A stretch of DNA of 64,000 nt from Duganella guangzhouensis (GTDB lineage: Bacteria; Pseudomonadota; Gammaproteobacteria; Burkholderiales; Burkholderiaceae_D): the NCBI RefSeq assembly GCF_009674535.1, contig NZ_WKJK01000006.1:1-64000 (forward strand), in the 5' to 3' direction. Shown one piece after another: positions 9,525 through 20,295 of this stretch (the first letter of the stretch is position 1; each line of letters starts with the position of its first letter). Position numbers and translations under genes: made by a program. A model generated the notes under the pieces. That model did no database searches, had not been told where the DNA came from, and was given only the letters and a program-made list of their open reading frames with translations.

Positions 9525-10859
9525 TTATCGCGTCGGAATTCCGCCTTTGAAGTTTGCTTTGCGCAGCAGCGATTCATATTGCTGCGACATCACGTAATTT
9601 TGTACTTGCGCCATGAAATCCATGGTCACAACCACAATAATCAACAGAGAAGTGCCACCAAAATAGAATGGTACTTTCCACTCGGCTACCATGAATTCCG
9701 GCAACAAACACACCAAAGTGATGTAGATGGCGCCAGCCAAAGTCAAACGTGTCAGGATCTTGTCGATGTAGCGGGCAGTCTGCTCACCGGGACGAATCCC
9801 TGGCACAAAGGCCCCGCTTTTCTTCAAGTTGTCTGCCGTCTCCTTGCTGTTAAACACCAGCGCGGTATAGAAGAAGCAGAAGAACACGATGGCAATGGCG
9901 TACAACAGTGCGTGGATGGGCTCGCCTGGCCCCATCGATGCTGCCAAATCTTTCAGGAACCGGACTACCGGGTTAGCCGTATCGGCGCCGGTGGTAAACC
10001 AGCCCACGATCGTAGCCGGGAACAAGATAATCGACGAAGCGAAGATCGGTGGGATCACGCCGGCCATATTCAACTTCAATGGCAGGTGCGACGTTTGTCC
10101 ACCGTAAATCTTGTTACCCACCTGGCGTTTCGCATAGTTCACCAGAATCTTGCGTTGGCCACGTTCCACAAATACCACCAGGAACGTCACCGCCACCACC
10201 AGGATCATGATGATGATCGCCGACAGCGCGCCCATCTGACCGGTCGACACCGACTGGCCGAGGCCACCCAGTGCGCCCGGCAAGCCGGCCGCGATACCCG
10301 CGAAGATGATGATCGAGATGCCGTTACCGAGACCGCGCTCGGTAATCTGCTCGCCCAACCACATCACGAACATGGTTCCGGTCAACAGCGTAACGACCGT
10401 CACGAAACGGAAAGCAAAACCTGGATCCAGCACCAGACCTTGCTGCGACTCCAGGGCCACGGCGATGCCGAACGCCTGGAACGCCGCCAGCAACACCGTG
10501 AAATAGCGGGTGTACTGGGTGATCTTGCGGCGGCCTGCTTCGCCCTCTTTTTTCAGCGCTTCCATCTGCGGCGACACGATCGACACCAACTGCATGATGA
10601 TCGAGGCCGAGATGTACGGCGTGATACCGAGCGCAAACACCGTGAAGCGCGAGAGCGCGCCACCGCTGAACATGTTCAACATGCCCAGGATGCCGCCCTC
10701 TTGCGACTTGAACAGCTCTGCCAATCGTACCGGATCGATCCCGGGAACCGGGATGTGAGCGCCGATACGATAAACCACCAATGCGCCAAGCAGGAACCAG
10801 AGCCGGCCCCAAGGGAAACCAGCTGCTGCACTTTTTGCTAATTGTGGATTAGTCGCCAA
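9525..10859 (-). CDS. secY: Protein translocase subunit SecY
   Basis: A 444-aa channel-forming subunit of the Sec translocon with about ten transmembrane helices. Visible family signatures include [11 protein letters not shown], the TM2-plug region with [23 protein letters not shown], and the cytoplasmic loop [11 protein letters not shown]. It follows rplO by 31 bases, the standard spc-operon order, so synthesis of the export channel is tied to ribosomal proteins. Confidence 0.98.
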   Translation of the reverse strand: MATNPQLAKSAAAGFPWGRLWFLLGALVVYRIGAHIPVPGIDPVRLAELFKSQEGGILGMLNMFSGGALSRFTVFALGITPYISASIIMQLVSIVSPQMEALKKEGEAGRRKITQYTRYFTVLLAAFQAFGIAVALESQQGLVLDPGFAFRFVTVVTLLTGTMFVMWLGEQITERGLGNGISIIIFAGIAAGLPGALGGLGQSVSTGQMGALSAIIIMILVVAVTFLVVFVERGQRKILVNYAKRQVGNKIYGGQTSHLPLKLNMAGVIPPIFASSIILFPATIVGWFTTGADTANPVVRFLKDLAASMGPGEPIHALLYAIAIVFFCFFYTALVFNSKETADNLKKSGAFVPGIRPGEQTARYIDKILTRLTLAGAIYITLVCLLPEFMVAEWKVPFYFGGTSLLIIVVVTMDFMAQVQNYVMSQQYESLLRKANFKGGIPTR

Positions 10860-10890
10860 TTTTCGCTCCGATCAAGCTGTTAGCGGTGGC

Positions 10891-11322
10891 TCAGGCTACC
10901 GAGCCGCCGGCTGCTTCGATGGCGGCTTTCGCGCCAGCGGTCACTTTCAGGCCCTTCAGGGTCACCGCTTTGGTGACTTCGCCCGACGCGATGACGCGTA
11001 CGTCGCGTGCCAGCACGCTCAGTACACCAGCTTGTTTCAGCACCAGGATGTCGACTTCGCCCACTGGCAGGTTGTTCAGGTCGGACAGACGCACTTCAGC
11101 TTTGAAGGTGGCGTTGAGCGACTTGAAACCGCGCTTAGGCAGACGACGTTGCAGCGGCATCTGACCGCCTTCGAAGCCGACTTTGTGGAAGCCGCCCGAA
11201 CGCGATTTCTGACCCTTGTGGCCGCGGCCTGCGGTTTTACCCAGGCCGGAGCCGATACCGCGGCCGACGCGACGCTTGTAGTGCTTAGCGCCTTCGGCTG
11301 GTTGAATGGTATTCAGTTCCAT
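10891..11322 (-). CDS. rplO: 50S ribosomal protein L15
   Basis: A 143-aa assembly protein of the large subunit. The start [20 protein letters not shown] at 11322 is standard and has GGAG before it; the frame is open for 11 codons more but the extension has no counterpart in L15. The basic, glycine-rich N-terminal arm ([16 protein letters not shown]) is typical. Confidence 0.98.
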   Translation of the reverse strand: MELNTIQPAEGAKHYKRRVGRGIGSGLGKTAGRGHKGQKSRSGGFHKVGFEGGQMPLQRRLPKRGFKSLNATFKAEVRLSDLNNLPVGEVDILVLKQAGVLSVLARDVRVIASGEVTKAVTLKGLKVTAGAKAAIEAAGGSVA

Positions 11323-11347
11323 GATTTCTCCGTGAGTAAGCCGGGGC

Positions 11348-11530
11348 TTACGCAACTACTTTAACGAGATACGACACTTTGTTGATCATGCCGCGTACCG
11401 ATGGGGTGTCCTGCAACTCGGCGACCGAGTTAACACGACGCAGGCCCAGGCCGCGCACGGTGGCACGGTGGTCCTGGCGGGTGCCGATCAGGCCCTTCAC
11501 CAGTTGTACTTTGACGGTTTTCGTAGTCAT
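11348..11530 (-). CDS. rpmD: 50S ribosomal protein L30
   Basis: A 60-aa protein with the signature [17 protein letters not shown] and [18 protein letters not shown]. The ATG at 11530 is preferred over a GTG three codons upstream because AAGGTG then falls six bases before the start. It is 10 bases after rpsE. Confidence 0.97.
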   Translation of the reverse strand: MTTKTVKVQLVKGLIGTRQDHRATVRGLGLRRVNSVAELQDTPSVRGMINKVSYLVKVVA

Positions 11531-11540
11531 GTCGTTCACC

Positions 11541-12059
11541 TTAACCCAGGATCTCTTCTACCGACTTACCGCGTTTGGCGGCGATGTCAGCAGGAGTGTT
11601 CAGTTTGGCCAGGCCGTCCAGCGTGGCGCGGACCAGGTTGTACGGGTTGCTCGAACCGGTCGATTTCGCGACCACGTCGGTCACACCCATCACTTCGAAG
11701 ATCGCGCGCATTGCGCCACCCGCGATGACGCCGGTACCAGGCTTGGCTGGCGACATCATCACTTTCGAGGCGCCATGACGACCAAACACGGTGTGGTGCA
11801 GGGTGCCGTTTTTCAGCGGTACTTTGATCAGGTTGCGACGGGCTTCTTCCATTGCCTTTTGCACACCGACTGGTACCTCTTTCGACTTGCCCTTGCCCAT
11901 GCCGATGCGGCCATCGCCGTCACCTACCACGGTCAGTGCCGCGAAGCCCATGATGCGACCACCCTTGACCACTTTGGTCACGCGGTTGATCGCGATCATT
12001 TTTTCGCGCATGCCGTCATCCGGTTTGTCGCCGGCCATTTTTGCTTGCATTTTTGCCAT
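11541..12059 (-). CDS. rpsE: 30S ribosomal protein S5
   Basis: A 172-aa protein needed for decoding accuracy; mutations here cause spectinomycin resistance and ram phenotypes in E. coli. The double-stranded RNA-binding fold is at about 20-85 ([19 protein letters not shown]), then [17 protein letters not shown]. It has an N-terminal tail [17 protein letters not shown]. Confidence 0.98.
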   Translation of the reverse strand: MAKMQAKMAGDKPDDGMREKMIAINRVTKVVKGGRIMGFAALTVVGDGDGRIGMGKGKSKEVPVGVQKAMEEARRNLIKVPLKNGTLHHTVFGRHGASKVMMSPAKPGTGVIAGGAMRAIFEVMGVTDVVAKSTGSSNPYNLVRATLDGLAKLNTPADIAAKRGKSVEEILG

Positions 12060-12068
12060 GATCGTTCC

Positions 12069-12431
12069 TTAGAACTTCAGACCGGCTTCACGCGCGGCTT
12101 CTGCCAGCGCCTTCACACGGCCGTGATAACGGAAACCGGAACGGTCGAAGGCGACTTCGGTGATACCGGCTTTCAGTGCTTTTTCTGCTACGCGCTTGCC
12201 GACCAGTGCGGCGGCAGCGGCGTTGCCACCCTTGCCCGATTTGCCGGCCAGCTCGGCGCGCACTTCCGCTTCCACGGTCGAGGCCGAAACCAGTACTTTG
12301 GCATCCGGGGAGATCAGGTTCGCGTAAATGTGCAGGTTAGTGCGGTGCACCGACAGGCGGTTCACTTTCAGTTGTGCGATCTTGATCCGGGTTTGACGTC
12401 CGCGGCGCAGACGAGATTCTTTTTTATCCAT
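12069..12431 (-). CDS. rplR: 50S ribosomal protein L18
   Basis: A 120-aa protein that brings 5S rRNA into the large subunit with L5 and L25. The start [18 protein letters not shown] and the end [19 protein letters not shown] are standard. Nine bases separate it from rpsE. Confidence 0.98.
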   Translation of the reverse strand: MDKKESRLRRGRQTRIKIAQLKVNRLSVHRTNLHIYANLISPDAKVLVSASTVEAEVRAELAGKSGKGGNAAAAALVGKRVAEKALKAGITEVAFDRSGFRYHGRVKALAEAAREAGLKF

Positions 12432-12444
12432 CGTCAGCCCCTAA

Positions 12445-12978
12445 TTACTTCTTCTTAGTTTCTTTGATCTTAACCACTTCGTCCGAATAACGGACGCCCT
12501 TGCCTTTGTAAGGCTCCGGAGCGCGGTAAGCACGTACTTCTGCTGCAACCTGACCCACTTTTTGACGGTCGATGCCTTTGATGACGATCTCGGTCGGGGT
12601 GGCGGTGGCGCAGGTCACGCCTTCTGGCATGGCGTGCACGACCGGGTGCGAGAAACCCAGCGACAGGTTCAGCTTGTCGCCAGCGGCCTGGGCTTTGTAA
12701 CCCACGCCGACCAGGTTCAGCTTTTTCTCGAAGCCCTTGGTCACACCGTTCACCATGTTGTTGACCAGCGCGCGCAGCGTACCGGACATGGCGTTGGCTT
12801 CGCGGCTGTCGTTGGACGGCTCAAAGCTCAGGGTACCAGCGTTGTTTTCAACTTTTACCAGGCCGTTCAGGCTCTGGGTCAGGACGCCCAGCGGGCCCTT
12901 GACGGTAATCGCTGCTGCGGAGATGGCGACTTCAGCGCCAGCTGGCACAGCGATTGGCATTTTAGCTACACGGGACAT
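12445..12978 (-). CDS. rplF: 50S ribosomal protein L6
   Basis: A 177-aa protein at the factor-binding site near the sarcin-ricin loop. It has two L6 repeats: about 10-82 and 90-165. The second contains the signature [14 protein letters not shown]. It lies 10 bases after rpsH. Confidence 0.98.
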   Translation of the reverse strand: MSRVAKMPIAVPAGAEVAISAAAITVKGPLGVLTQSLNGLVKVENNAGTLSFEPSNDSREANAMSGTLRALVNNMVNGVTKGFEKKLNLVGVGYKAQAAGDKLNLSLGFSHPVVHAMPEGVTCATATPTEIVIKGIDRQKVGQVAAEVRAYRAPEPYKGKGVRYSDEVVKIKETKKK

Positions 12979-12988
12979 GTCTAACTCC

Positions 12989-13384
12989 TTAAGCCACGAA
13001 GCAAATCACTTCGCCGCCGACACCGGTAGCGCGTGCTTTACGATCGGTCATGACGCCTTGCGGAGTCGACACGATTGCCACACCCAGGCCATTCATGACC
13101 GTTGGGATTTCGTCCTTGCCTTTGTAGACGCGCAGACCTGGACGCGAAACACGCTCCAGACGCTCGATAACAGGACGGCCTACGTAGTACTTCAAACCGA
13201 TTTTCAGTTCCGACTTGCCACCGGTCTCGGCGACAGCGAAATCTTCAATGTAACCCTCGTCCTTGAGGACGTTGGCAATCGCTACTTTGACTTTCGACGA
13301 TGGCATCGCCACGGTCGTTTTTTGAACGCCTTGGGCGTTGCGAATGCGGGTCAGCATATCGGCGATAGGATCGCTCATACTCAT
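12989..13384 (-). CDS. rpsH: 30S ribosomal protein S8
   Basis: A 131-aa primary 16S rRNA-binding protein and the spc-operon translational repressor in E. coli. The start [18 protein letters not shown] is standard, and the C-terminal half has [20 protein letters not shown] and GGEVICFV. Confidence 0.98.
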   Translation of the reverse strand: MSMSDPIADMLTRIRNAQGVQKTTVAMPSSKVKVAIANVLKDEGYIEDFAVAETGGKSELKIGLKYYVGRPVIERLERVSRPGLRVYKGKDEIPTVMNGLGVAIVSTPQGVMTDRKARATGVGGEVICFVA

Positions 13385-13398
13385 TGCTTATTCTCCTA

Positions 13399-13704
13399 TT
13401 ACCAGCTAGCTTTAGTCATACCCGGAATTTCACCACGCATGGCGAATTCACGGAGCTTGATACGGCCCAGACCGAATTTACGGAAGGTGCCGCGTGGACG
13501 ACCAGTCACCTGGCAGCGGTTGCGCTGGCGGGTCGGGGCCGAGTTACGTGGCAGGGCCTGCAGTTTCAGGCGCGCTTCGTAACGCTCTTCTTCCGACTTG
13601 GTCTGGTCATCGATGATGGCCTTCAGAGCGGCGCGCTTGGCAGCGAACTTGGCTACCAGGTCAGCACGTTTCTGTTCACGGTTAATCAGTGCGAGTTTTG
13701 CCAT
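13399..13704 (-). CDS. rpsN: 30S ribosomal protein S14 (zinc-free form)
   Basis: A 101-aa protein of the 30S head. It is the long form without the CxxC...CxxC zinc ribbon: no such cysteines are present. The end has [18 protein letters not shown] and the terminal KASW. Between rplE and rpsH. Confidence 0.98.
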   Translation of the reverse strand: MAKLALINREQKRADLVAKFAAKRAALKAIIDDQTKSEEERYEARLKLQALPRNSAPTRQRNRCQVTGRPRGTFRKFGLGRIKLREFAMRGEIPGMTKASW

Positions 13705-13710
13705 GATCTC

Positions 13711-14250
13711 TTAGTTCCTGAACGGGAATTTGAAGGCGGCGAGCAGAGCTTTCGCTTCGCCGTCGGTCTTAGCGGTGGTGGTGATCGAAATATTCATACC
13801 ACGCAGCGCATCGATCTTGTCGTACTCGATCTCAGGGAAGATGATCTGCTCTTTCACACCGATGTTGTAATTGCCACGACCATCGAAGGCCTTGCCATTC
13901 ACACCGCGGAAGTCACGCACGCGTGGCAGCGCCACGGTGATGAAACGGTCGAGGAACTCGTACATGCGAGCGCCACGCAGGGTGACCATGGTGCCGATCG
14001 GATAGCCTTCGCGGATTTTGAAACCGGCGATGGCTTTACGGGCCTTGGTGGTCACTGGCTTCTGGCCGGCGATCTTGGTCAGGTCGCCAACAGCGTGCTC
14101 GAGCACTTTCTTGTCGGCGATGGCCTCACCCACACCCATGTTCAGGGTGATCTTGGTCAGACGCGGAACTTCCATCACCGACTTGTAGCCGAATTTCTCG
14201 GTCAGGTCAGCGACGACTTTTTCTTTATAGAATTCTTGGAGACGTGCCAT
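13711..14250 (-). CDS. rplE: 50S ribosomal protein L5
   Basis: A 179-aa protein binding 5S rRNA and contacting P-site tRNA. Signatures: [16 protein letters not shown] near the start, [18 protein letters not shown] in the middle, and [16 protein letters not shown] near the end. Six bases follow rplX. Confidence 0.98.
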   Translation of the reverse strand: MARLQEFYKEKVVADLTEKFGYKSVMEVPRLTKITLNMGVGEAIADKKVLEHAVGDLTKIAGQKPVTTKARKAIAGFKIREGYPIGTMVTLRGARMYEFLDRFITVALPRVRDFRGVNGKAFDGRGNYNIGVKEQIIFPEIEYDKIDALRGMNISITTTAKTDGEAKALLAAFKFPFRN

Positions 14251-14256
14251 GATTTC

Positions 14257-14571
14257 TTAAGCCTTCACTACTTCGCCGGACGATTTGAAGACGCGGACTT
14301 TTTTGCCGTCGACATCTTTGAAACCTACCCGGTCTGCCTTGCCAGTCGCTGCATTGAACAATGCAACGTTGGACACGTGAATCGGCATAGTCTTGTCGAC
14401 GATACCACCTTGTACGCCAGTCATTGGGTTCGGCTTGGTCGCTTTTTTAGCGACGTTGACGCCTTCAACCACTACGTGTTCTGCGTCTACGCGACGCGAA
14501 ACGACGCCGCGTTTGCCCTTGTCTTTACCGGCCAGAACGATGACTTCGTCGTTTTTACGAATCTTATCCAT
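14257..14571 (-). CDS. rplX: 50S ribosomal protein L24
   Basis: A 104-aa assembly initiator of the large subunit. It has a KOW motif at about 5-30 ([19 protein letters not shown]) and the family segment [15 protein letters not shown]. It is 10 bases after rplN. Confidence 0.98.
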   Translation of the reverse strand: MDKIRKNDEVIVLAGKDKGKRGVVSRRVDAEHVVVEGVNVAKKATKPNPMTGVQGGIVDKTMPIHVSNVALFNAATGKADRVGFKDVDGKKVRVFKSSGEVVKA

Positions 14572-14581
14572 TACTGACTCC

Positions 14582-14950
14582 TTACAGTACTTCAGGTGCC
14601 AGGGACACGATCTTCATGAACTTTTCAGTGCGCAGTTCGCGGGTCACTGGTCCGAAGATACGCGTACCGATCGGTTCCAGCTTGGCGTTCAGCAGCACGG
14701 CGGCATTGCCGTCGAACTTCACCAGGGAACCGTCTTGGCGGCGAACACCTTTAGCGGTGCGCACTACCACGGCGTTGTAAATTTCACCTTTTTTGACACG
14801 GCCACGTGGCTGAGCAACCTTAACGGTTACTTTGATCACGTCACCAATGCCAGCATAACGGCGCTTGGAACCGCCCAACACCTTGATGCACATGACTTCC
14901 TTGGCACCGGTGTTGTCGGCTACTTCGAGCCGGCTTTCAGTTTGAATCAT
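14582..14950 (-). CDS. rplN: 50S ribosomal protein L14
   Basis: A 122-aa protein at the subunit interface (bridge B8). Start [17 protein letters not shown] and the end [14 protein letters not shown] are diagnostic. It opens the spc-like part of the block. Unusually, a 270-base gap separates it from rpsQ. Confidence 0.98.
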   Translation of the reverse strand: MIQTESRLEVADNTGAKEVMCIKVLGGSKRRYAGIGDVIKVTVKVAQPRGRVKKGEIYNAVVVRTAKGVRRQDGSLVKFDGNAAVLLNAKLEPIGTRIFGPVTRELRTEKFMKIVSLAPEVL

Positions 14951-15220
14951 AATATTCTCTTTCCCAACTTAAGCCGAAGAATCCACACAATGCGGACCTG
15001 CGGTCAGTCTTGGTCCCGCCAGCCTACTCTTGCCGAGTCGACTGCTTGGGTGCTTGACCTTCGTACTGCATACTGACCGCACGGTTCAGCGTCTGTGGCC
15101 AGACACTTTGCGGCGTTACATGAACGAAGCCCACGAGTATTACACACAACTCGCGGGCTTGCAAGAACTAATTGAAAATCGCCACCCCGGCCACAACAGC
15201 CGGGGCGGCGACGACTTCAA
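14951..15220 (-). other. 270-base structured gap between rpsQ and rplN (S10/spc joint)
   Basis: No credible gene. In transcription order it holds a GC-rich hairpin right after rpsQ (15181-15191 with 15199-15209, one mismatch, 7-base loop), a second long hairpin (15129-15137 with 15150-15158, one mismatch) and a perfect 9-base inverted repeat GCGGTCAGT / ACTGACCGC with 63 bases between the arms (15000-15008 and 15072-15080). The last lies in what would be the leader of rplN. Confidence 0.6.
15136..15164 (-). promoter_or_regulatory. Possible spc promoter
   Basis: On the minus strand TTGCAA (15159-15164) and AATACT (15136-15141) are spaced by 17 bases, a moderate sigma70 match. It is placed where the spc promoter lies in E. 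coli, just upstream of rplN. The match is not strong and it overlaps a hairpin. Confidence 0.35.
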
Positions 15221-15487
15221 TTAAACGATTTGTGCGGCTTGCACCACACGGGTCACGGTCCATGCCTTCGTTTTGGAGATCGGACGACCTTCGGTGATTT
15301 CCACCGTATCACCGGCTTTCACCTGGTTGGTCTCGTCGTGGGCGTGATACTTGGCCGAACGAACGATGATCTTGCCATACAGAGGGTGTTTCACGTGACG
15401 TTCGATCAGAACGGTAACGGTCTTGTCCATCTTGTCGGACACAACTTTACCGATCAGCGTACGCTTCAGCTTTACTTGCTCGGTCAT
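15221..15487 (-). CDS. rpsQ: 30S ribosomal protein S17
   Basis: An 88-aa OB-fold protein that helps assemble the 30S body. It has [20 protein letters not shown] and [19 protein letters not shown]. Its start overlaps the rpmC stop by four bases (ATGA), so the two are translationally coupled. Confidence 0.98.
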   Translation of the reverse strand: MTEQVKLKRTLIGKVVSDKMDKTVTVLIERHVKHPLYGKIIVRSAKYHAHDETNQVKAGDTVEITEGRPISKTKAWTVTRVVQAAQIV

Positions 15488-15675
15488 TTTGCTTCCTTCG
15501 TGTTCAATACCGTTTTTACGCGTGCGATATCGCGACGTACCTTTTTGAGCTGCGAGGTGTTGCTCAGCTGTTGCGTCGCGGTTTGCATACGCAGGCCGAA
15601 TTGTGCCTTCAACAGGTCATTCAGCTCTTTCTGCAGAGCTACCTGGTCTTTGCCGCGGAGTTCAGATGCTTTCAT
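15484..15675 (-). CDS. rpmC: 50S ribosomal protein L29
   Basis: A 63-aa two-helix protein near the tunnel exit, part of the trigger-factor/SRP docking area. Start [18 protein letters not shown], end [18 protein letters not shown]. Coupled to rpsQ by the ATGA overlap. Confidence 0.97.
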   Translation of the reverse strand: MKASELRGKDQVALQKELNDLLKAQFGLRMQTATQQLSNTSQLKKVRRDIARVKTVLNTKEAK

Positions 15676-15687
15676 AGTTCACTCCTG

Positions 15688-16107
15688 TTATTGACCAACT
15701 TGACGGACCACGAAAGTGGTCGCCAGTGGCAGTTTGGCAGCGGCCAGGCGGAATGCTTCGCGCGCCAGTTCTTCGCCTACGCCGTCCATCTCGTACAGGA
15801 CTTTGCCTGGGCGGATTTCAGCGACGTAGTACTCTGGATTACCTTTACCGTTACCCATACGGACTTCAGCTGGCTTGTTCGAGATCGGTTTGTCTGGGAA
15901 GACACGGATCCAGATACGGCCACCACGTTTGATGTGACGGGTCATGGCACGACGCGCCGCTTCGATCTGACGCGCGGTGATACGGCCACGAGCCACGGCT
16001 TTCAGGCCGAACTCGCCAAACGACACGTTGGTGCCGGTGCCATGCGAAATGCCGGTGTTACGGCCTTTCTGCTCTTTACGATACTTTCTGCGTGCTGGTT
16101 GCAGCAT
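15688..16107 (-). CDS. rplP: 50S ribosomal protein L16
   Basis: A 139-aa protein near the A-site tRNA and peptidyl transferase centre. Start [19 protein letters not shown]; the conserved loop [19 protein letters not shown] is present. It follows rpsC by only two bases. Confidence 0.98.
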   Translation of the reverse strand: MLQPARRKYRKEQKGRNTGISHGTGTNVSFGEFGLKAVARGRITARQIEAARRAMTRHIKRGGRIWIRVFPDKPISNKPAEVRMGNGKGNPEYYVAEIRPGKVLYEMDGVGEELAREAFRLAAAKLPLATTFVVRQVGQ

Positions 16108-16109
16108 GA

Positions 16110-16889
16110 TTATTCTCCTGCTTTCTCGGCTGGCTTGGCAGCGCGGCGGGCGCCACCAGCACCAGCTGGACGTGGACGACCAGCTGGCTTGCCGTCTTCA
16201 CGACGTGGGCCACGTGGCTTTTTCTCGTCTGGCGGGGTATCGATCACTGGTGCTTCGCCGGTCGGCGAGCGGTCACCTTTGTAGACCCACACCTTGACAC
16301 CGATGATGCCGTAGGTGGTCGAGGCTTCCGAAGTGCCGTAGTCGATGTCAGCGCGCAGGGTGTGCAGTGGCACACGGCCTTCGCGATACCATTCGGTACG
16401 GGCGATTTCGATGCCGTTCAGACGACCCGAGGACATGATCTTGATGCCCAGGGCGCCCAGACGCATCGCGTTCTGCATCGCGCGTTTCATGGCGCGGCGG
16501 AACATGATCCGTTTTTCGAGCTGCTGAGCGATCGAGTCGGCGATCAGCTGCGAATCGATCTCTGGCTTGCGGATCTCTTCGATGTTGACGTGCACCGGCA
16601 CACCCATGATCTTGGTCAGCGCCGACTTCAGGACTTCGATGTCTTCGCCTTTTTTACCAATGACCACGCCTGGACGCGAGCTGTAGATGGTGAAACGCGC
16701 GTTCTTGGCTGGACGCTCGATGACGATGCGGCCGACCGAAGCGTTCTTCAGCTTGGCTTTCAGGTAGGTACGTGCTTTCAAGTCTTCGTTCAGCATGGCG
16801 GCAAAGTTACCATTGCCAGCGTACCAACGCGAAGCCCAGTTACGGGTTACCGCCAGGCGGAAACCAGTTGGATGAATTTTCTGACCCAT
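16110..16889 (-). CDS. rpsC: 30S ribosomal protein S3 with extended C-terminal tail
   Basis: A 259-aa protein at the mRNA entry tunnel. Start [18 protein letters not shown]; the KH domain is at about 38-107 ([20 protein letters not shown]); the C-terminal S3 domain ends with [10 protein letters not shown] near residue 210. After this comes a 47-residue tail rich in Pro, Arg, Lys, Ala and Gly, making the protein longer than E. coli S3 (233 aa). Long tails of this sort are common in Burkholderiales. Confidence 0.98.
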   Translation of the reverse strand: MGQKIHPTGFRLAVTRNWASRWYAGNGNFAAMLNEDLKARTYLKAKLKNASVGRIVIERPAKNARFTIYSSRPGVVIGKKGEDIEVLKSALTKIMGVPVHVNIEEIRKPEIDSQLIADSIAQQLEKRIMFRRAMKRAMQNAMRLGALGIKIMSSGRLNGIEIARTEWYREGRVPLHTLRADIDYGTSEASTTYGIIGVKVWVYKGDRSPTGEAPVIDTPPDEKKPRGPRREDGKPAGRPRPAGAGGARRAAKPAEKAGE

Positions 16890-16898
16890 CTTGGCTCC

Positions 16899-17228
16899 TT
16901 AGTTGCCGACGGTCACATAAATGTGACACGATTGTTTCGAGATACGATCGCCACGACCTTTTGCACGCGCGGTGAAGCGCTTCAGGATCGGGCCCTTTTC
17001 AACGTAGATCGTTTTCACGAACAGTTCGTCGATATCGGCACCATCGTTGTGCTCGGCGTTGGCGATGGCCGACTCCAGCACTTTCTTGATGATGGTGGCG
17101 CCTTTTTTCGGGCTGAACTGCAGAATGTTCAGCGCGGCGTCAACTTTCTTGCCACGGATCAGGTCAGCAACCAGACGGCCCTTTTGGTCCGACAGGCGCA
17201 CGCCTTTGAGGATAGCTTTGGTTTCCAT
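16899..17228 (-). CDS. rplV: 50S ribosomal protein L22
   Basis: A 109-aa protein whose beta-hairpin lines the exit tunnel, where macrolide-resistance mutations occur. Start [18 protein letters not shown], hairpin around [18 protein letters not shown]. Its first base overlaps the last base of the rpsS stop codon. Confidence 0.98.
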   Translation of the reverse strand: METKAILKGVRLSDQKGRLVADLIRGKKVDAALNILQFSPKKGATIIKKVLESAIANAEHNDGADIDELFVKTIYVEKGPILKRFTARAKGRGDRISKQSCHIYVTVGN

Positions 17229-17503
17229 TATTTCTTCGCCTTCTTGTCAGCGGCATGGCCTTTGAACGTGCGGGTCAGCGCGAATTCGCCGAGCTTGTGA
17301 CCAACCATGTTCTCCGACACGTACACCGGTACGTGTACCTTGCCGTTGTGAACAGCGATCGTCAGGCCGATGAAGTCAGGCATGATGGTCGAGCGACGGG
17401 ACCAGGTTTTGATTGGCTTTTTGTCTTTGGTCGCTTGCGCGGCTTCGACTTTTTTCACCAGGTGGGCGTCACAGAACGGCCCTTTTTTCAATGAACGAGT
17501 CAT
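17228..17503 (-). CDS. rpsS: 30S ribosomal protein S19
   Basis: A 91-aa protein of the 30S head next to S13. Start [18 protein letters not shown], middle [20 protein letters not shown], end [14 protein letters not shown]. One-base TAATG overlap with rplV. Confidence 0.98.
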   Translation of the reverse strand: MTRSLKKGPFCDAHLVKKVEAAQATKDKKPIKTWSRRSTIMPDFIGLTIAVHNGKVHVPVYVSENMVGHKLGEFALTRTFKGHAADKKAKK

Positions 17504-17512
17504 GATTTATCC

Positions 17513-18343
17513 TTATTTCTTGCCGCGGCGCGAGACGATCATCGAAGAAGTGCGCTTGTTGCTGCGAGTCTTCTTACCCTTGGTCTGTTGGCCCCATGGC
17601 GAAACAGGGTGACGACCAGCTGCCGTTTTACCTTCACCACCACCGTGCGGGTGATCGACCGGGTTCATGACCACACCGCGCACGGTAGGACGAACACCGC
17701 GCCAGCGCATCGCACCGGCTTTACCGATCTTACGCAGGCTGTGTTCGGCATTGCCGACTTCACCCACGGTGGCACGGCACTCGATGTGCACGCGACGGAC
17801 TTCGCCCGAACGCAGACGCACCTGAGCGTACGTACCTTCGCGTGCCATCAGCACCACGCCGGCGCCGGCGGTACGGGCCATCTGGGCACCCTTACCTGGC
17901 AGCATTTCGACGCAATTCATGACGGTACCGACTGGAATGTTGCGGATCGGCAGGCAGTTGCCCGACTTGATCGGCGCTTCCGAACCGGTCATGACGCTGT
18001 CGCCTACCGCCATGCCTTTGGTGGCGATGATGTAGGTGCGGGCGCCATCGGCGTAGCACAGCAGCGCGATGTGCGCGGTGCGGTTAGGATCGTATTCGAT
18101 ACGTTCCACTTTCGCCGGGATGCCGTCCTTGCTGTTACGCTTGAAGTCGATCACGCGATAGTGCTGCTTGTGACCACCACCGATGTGACGGGTGGTGATG
18201 TGGCCGTTGTTGTTACGGCCGGCAGTTTTCGATTTTTTCTCAACCAGAGCGGCGAACGGACGACCTTTGAACAGGTCGCTGTTGACCACTTTCACCATGC
18301 CGCGACGGCCTGGGGAGGTTGGCTTCATCTTAACGAGTGCCAT
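17513..18343 (-). CDS. rplB: 50S ribosomal protein L2
   Basis: A 276-aa protein needed for subunit association and peptidyl transfer. The OB-fold is in the N-terminal half; the C-terminal half holds the conserved [20 protein letters not shown] with the essential His, followed by [14 protein letters not shown]. Its start overlaps the rplW stop by one base. Confidence 0.99.
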   Translation of the reverse strand: MALVKMKPTSPGRRGMVKVVNSDLFKGRPFAALVEKKSKTAGRNNNGHITTRHIGGGHKQHYRVIDFKRNSKDGIPAKVERIEYDPNRTAHIALLCYADGARTYIIATKGMAVGDSVMTGSEAPIKSGNCLPIRNIPVGTVMNCVEMLPGKGAQMARTAGAGVVLMAREGTYAQVRLRSGEVRRVHIECRATVGEVGNAEHSLRKIGKAGAMRWRGVRPTVRGVVMNPVDHPHGGGEGKTAAGRHPVSPWGQQTKGKKTRSNKRTSSMIVSRRGKK

Positions 18344-18657
18344 TATTTAGCCTCCTCGGTGAAATTGATTTCCTGGCCTGGTTTCAGGCACACGAAAGCA
18401 CGCTTGGTGTGGTTGCGACGGCCGATGTGGGCGCCCGAACGCTTCTGCTTGCCTTCGCGGTTCACGGTTTGCACCGAGGCCACTTCGACTTTGAACAGCA
18501 GTTCGACGGCAGCCTTGATTTCCGGCTTGGTCGCGTCTGGGGTCACACGGAACACGATCTGCTCGTTCTTTTCCGCGACCAGGGTGGCCTTCTCGGAAAT
18601 CACTGGCGCGACCAGCACTTTCAGCAGGCGTTCTTCGCTAAATTTCAATGCGCTCAT
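18343..18657 (-). CDS. rplW: 50S ribosomal protein L23
   Basis: A 104-aa protein at the tunnel exit, the main dock for trigger factor and SRP. It has [20 protein letters not shown] near the start and the conserved [11 protein letters not shown] loop. Its start overlaps the rplD stop by four bases. Confidence 0.98.
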   Translation of the reverse strand: MSALKFSEERLLKVLVAPVISEKATLVAEKNEQIVFRVTPDATKPEIKAAVELLFKVEVASVQTVNREGKQKRSGAHIGRRNHTKRAFVCLKPGQEINFTEEAK

Positions 18658-19274
18658 GCCAGCATCTCCTCAATCTTCGCCAGCGCAGCCTTGGTCACCA
18701 GGATCTTTTTGTAGAAGACCAGCGACATTGGATCGGCGTGACGTGGCTCGACAACCAGCACGTTCGGCAGGTTGCGGGAAGCCAGTTCCAGGTTTTCGTT
18801 GGCGGTGTCGGTGATGATCAGCACGGAGTCGAAGCCCAGGCCGGTCAGCTTTTGCGACAGCAGCTTGGTTTTTGGTGCTTCGATCGACAGATCTTCGATC
18901 ACGACCAGACGGTCTTCACGGGCCAGCTGCGACAGAATCGAGCACAGACCAGCGCGGTACATCTTCTTGTTCACTTTGTGGGTGAAGTTCTCGTCAGGCG
19001 AGTTCGGGAAGATGCGACCACCGCCGCGCCACAGTGGCGACGACGACATACCTGCACGAGCACGGCCGGTGCCTTTTTGGCGCCATGGCTTTTTGGTCGT
19101 GTGGTGGACTTCTTCACGGTCTTTTTGCTTACGGTTGCCGCTGCGAGCATTGGCTTGGTAGGCAACGACGATTTGGTGGATCAGCGCTTCGTTGTAGTCG
19201 CGGCCGAACACGGTATCAGCGGCGGCAACATTGGCAGCGGCTTGACCTTGAGCGTTCAAGAGCTTGAGTTCCAT
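18654..19274 (-). CDS. rplD: 50S ribosomal protein L4
   Basis: A 206-aa tunnel protein. Its extended loop ([16 protein letters not shown], seen as [20 protein letters not shown]) reaches the exit tunnel. In E. coli L4 represses the S10 operon through the leader upstream of rpsJ. Here rpsJ is in a different operon 14 kb away, so that leader cannot lie in the same place. Confidence 0.98.
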   Translation of the reverse strand: MELKLLNAQGQAAANVAAADTVFGRDYNEALIHQIVVAYQANARSGNRKQKDREEVHHTTKKPWRQKGTGRARAGMSSSPLWRGGGRIFPNSPDENFTHKVNKKMYRAGLCSILSQLAREDRLVVIEDLSIEAPKTKLLSQKLTGLGFDSVLIITDTANENLELASRNLPNVLVVEPRHADPMSLVFYKKILVTKAALAKIEEMLA

Positions 19275-19277
19275 CGA

Positions 19278-19934
19278 TTAAGCTCCCTTCTTGGCTTTAA
19301 CTTTAACGGCAGGCGAGACCACTACTTCACCGTTCTTGGCGCCAGGAATGGCACCCTTGACCAGCAGCAGCGAACGCTCAGCGTCGATACGGGCGATTTC
19401 CAGGTTCTGCACGGTCGTGGTGACATCACCCATGTGACCGGTCATGCGTTTACCTGGGAACACGCGGCCTGGATCCTGCGCCATACCGATGGAGCCAGGA
19501 ACATTGTGCGAACGCGAGTTACCGTGGGTTTGACGACCCGAAGCGAAGTTGTGACGTTTGATGGTACCGGCGTAGCCTTTACCGATCGACACACCTTGCA
19601 CGTCGACTTTTTGACCGACTTCGAACAGCGAAACGGCGACAACTTCGCCAGCTTTCAGTTCGGCGGCTTTAGCTGCGTCAACGCGGAACTCTTTCAGCAG
19701 AGTACCAGCTTCAACACCGGCTTTAGCGTGGTGACCCGCAACAGCTTTGGTCACGCGGGAAGCGCGACGTTGACCGAATGCGACCTGAACTGCGGTGTAG
19801 CCGTCAGTTTCAGGAGTTTTGATTTGCGCAACACGGTTGTTCGATACGTCAACCACGGTGACTGGGATCGAGTCCCCGTCATCGGTGAAGATGCGCATCA
19901 TACCAACCTTGCGACCGAGGAGGCCAAGGCTCAT
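19278..19934 (-). CDS. rplC: 50S ribosomal protein L3
   Basis: A 218-aa assembly initiator near the peptidyl transferase centre. The start [20 protein letters not shown] at 19934 has GGAGAA before it and is standard for Burkholderiales; the open frame extends six codons further. The C-terminal half has [20 protein letters not shown]. It is the first gene of this transcript, because rpsJ, its usual upstream neighbour, is elsewhere. Confidence 0.98.
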   Translation of the reverse strand: MSLGLLGRKVGMMRIFTDDGDSIPVTVVDVSNNRVAQIKTPETDGYTAVQVAFGQRRASRVTKAVAGHHAKAGVEAGTLLKEFRVDAAKAAELKAGEVVAVSLFEVGQKVDVQGVSIGKGYAGTIKRHNFASGRQTHGNSRSHNVPGSIGMAQDPGRVFPGKRMTGHMGDVTTTVQNLEIARIDAERSLLLVKGAIPGAKNGEVVVSPAVKVKAKKGA

Positions 19935-20030
19935 TTTTTCTCCAATTCCCACCTACGATTGGGCGGGGATATGTTGAACTACAAAAATAGTACGGACCAT
20001 AAAAAAGACGAATCCATACCGAAGCCGGCT

Positions 20031-20059
20031 AGTGTACTGTGATTTGCCCCTTGACGCAA
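20031..20059 (-). promoter_or_regulatory. Sigma70-type promoter of the rplC operon
   Basis: On the minus strand TTGCGT (20054-20059) and TACACT (20031-20036) are spaced by exactly 17 bases. It would start transcription near 20024 and give a leader of about 90 bases before rplC. No other element in the 361-base gap looks like a promoter for the ribosomal genes. Confidence 0.75.
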
Positions 20060-20217
20060 CAACTTAGTACGAGGTATGTCAGTTTTTTCGCAGCCCCTGG
20101 CAGATCAGTGGCGCAACCAGGCACCATGCGGGCTGCAGCGCGATTCGGGGCCCGCCTGGCGCATGGCAAACTTGCCAAGTTTGTGCGTCGGGCGCACGCG
20201 GAAACAGCGCGGCTGGC

Positions 20218-20250
20218 AAAAAAAAAGACCAGGCGCGTCGCCTGGTCTTT
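20218..20250 (-). terminator. Terminator downstream of a TonB receptor gene
   Basis: A 12-bp perfect stem (20224-20235 with 20239-20250) closes a 3-base loop and is followed on the minus strand by a run of T (complement of 20218-20226). It ends the receptor transcript before the rplC promoter, insulating the ribosomal operon from the accessory block. Confidence 0.95.
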
Positions 20251-20295
20251 CGCTTCCGGCCCGGGATCAGGCCGGGCTGGAGGTCATGCCATCGA

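Noticed and set aside
9498..10841. 447-codon plus-strand frame opposite secY
   Set aside because: SecY is certain on the minus strand; the antisense product is His/Arg/Gln-rich with no motif.
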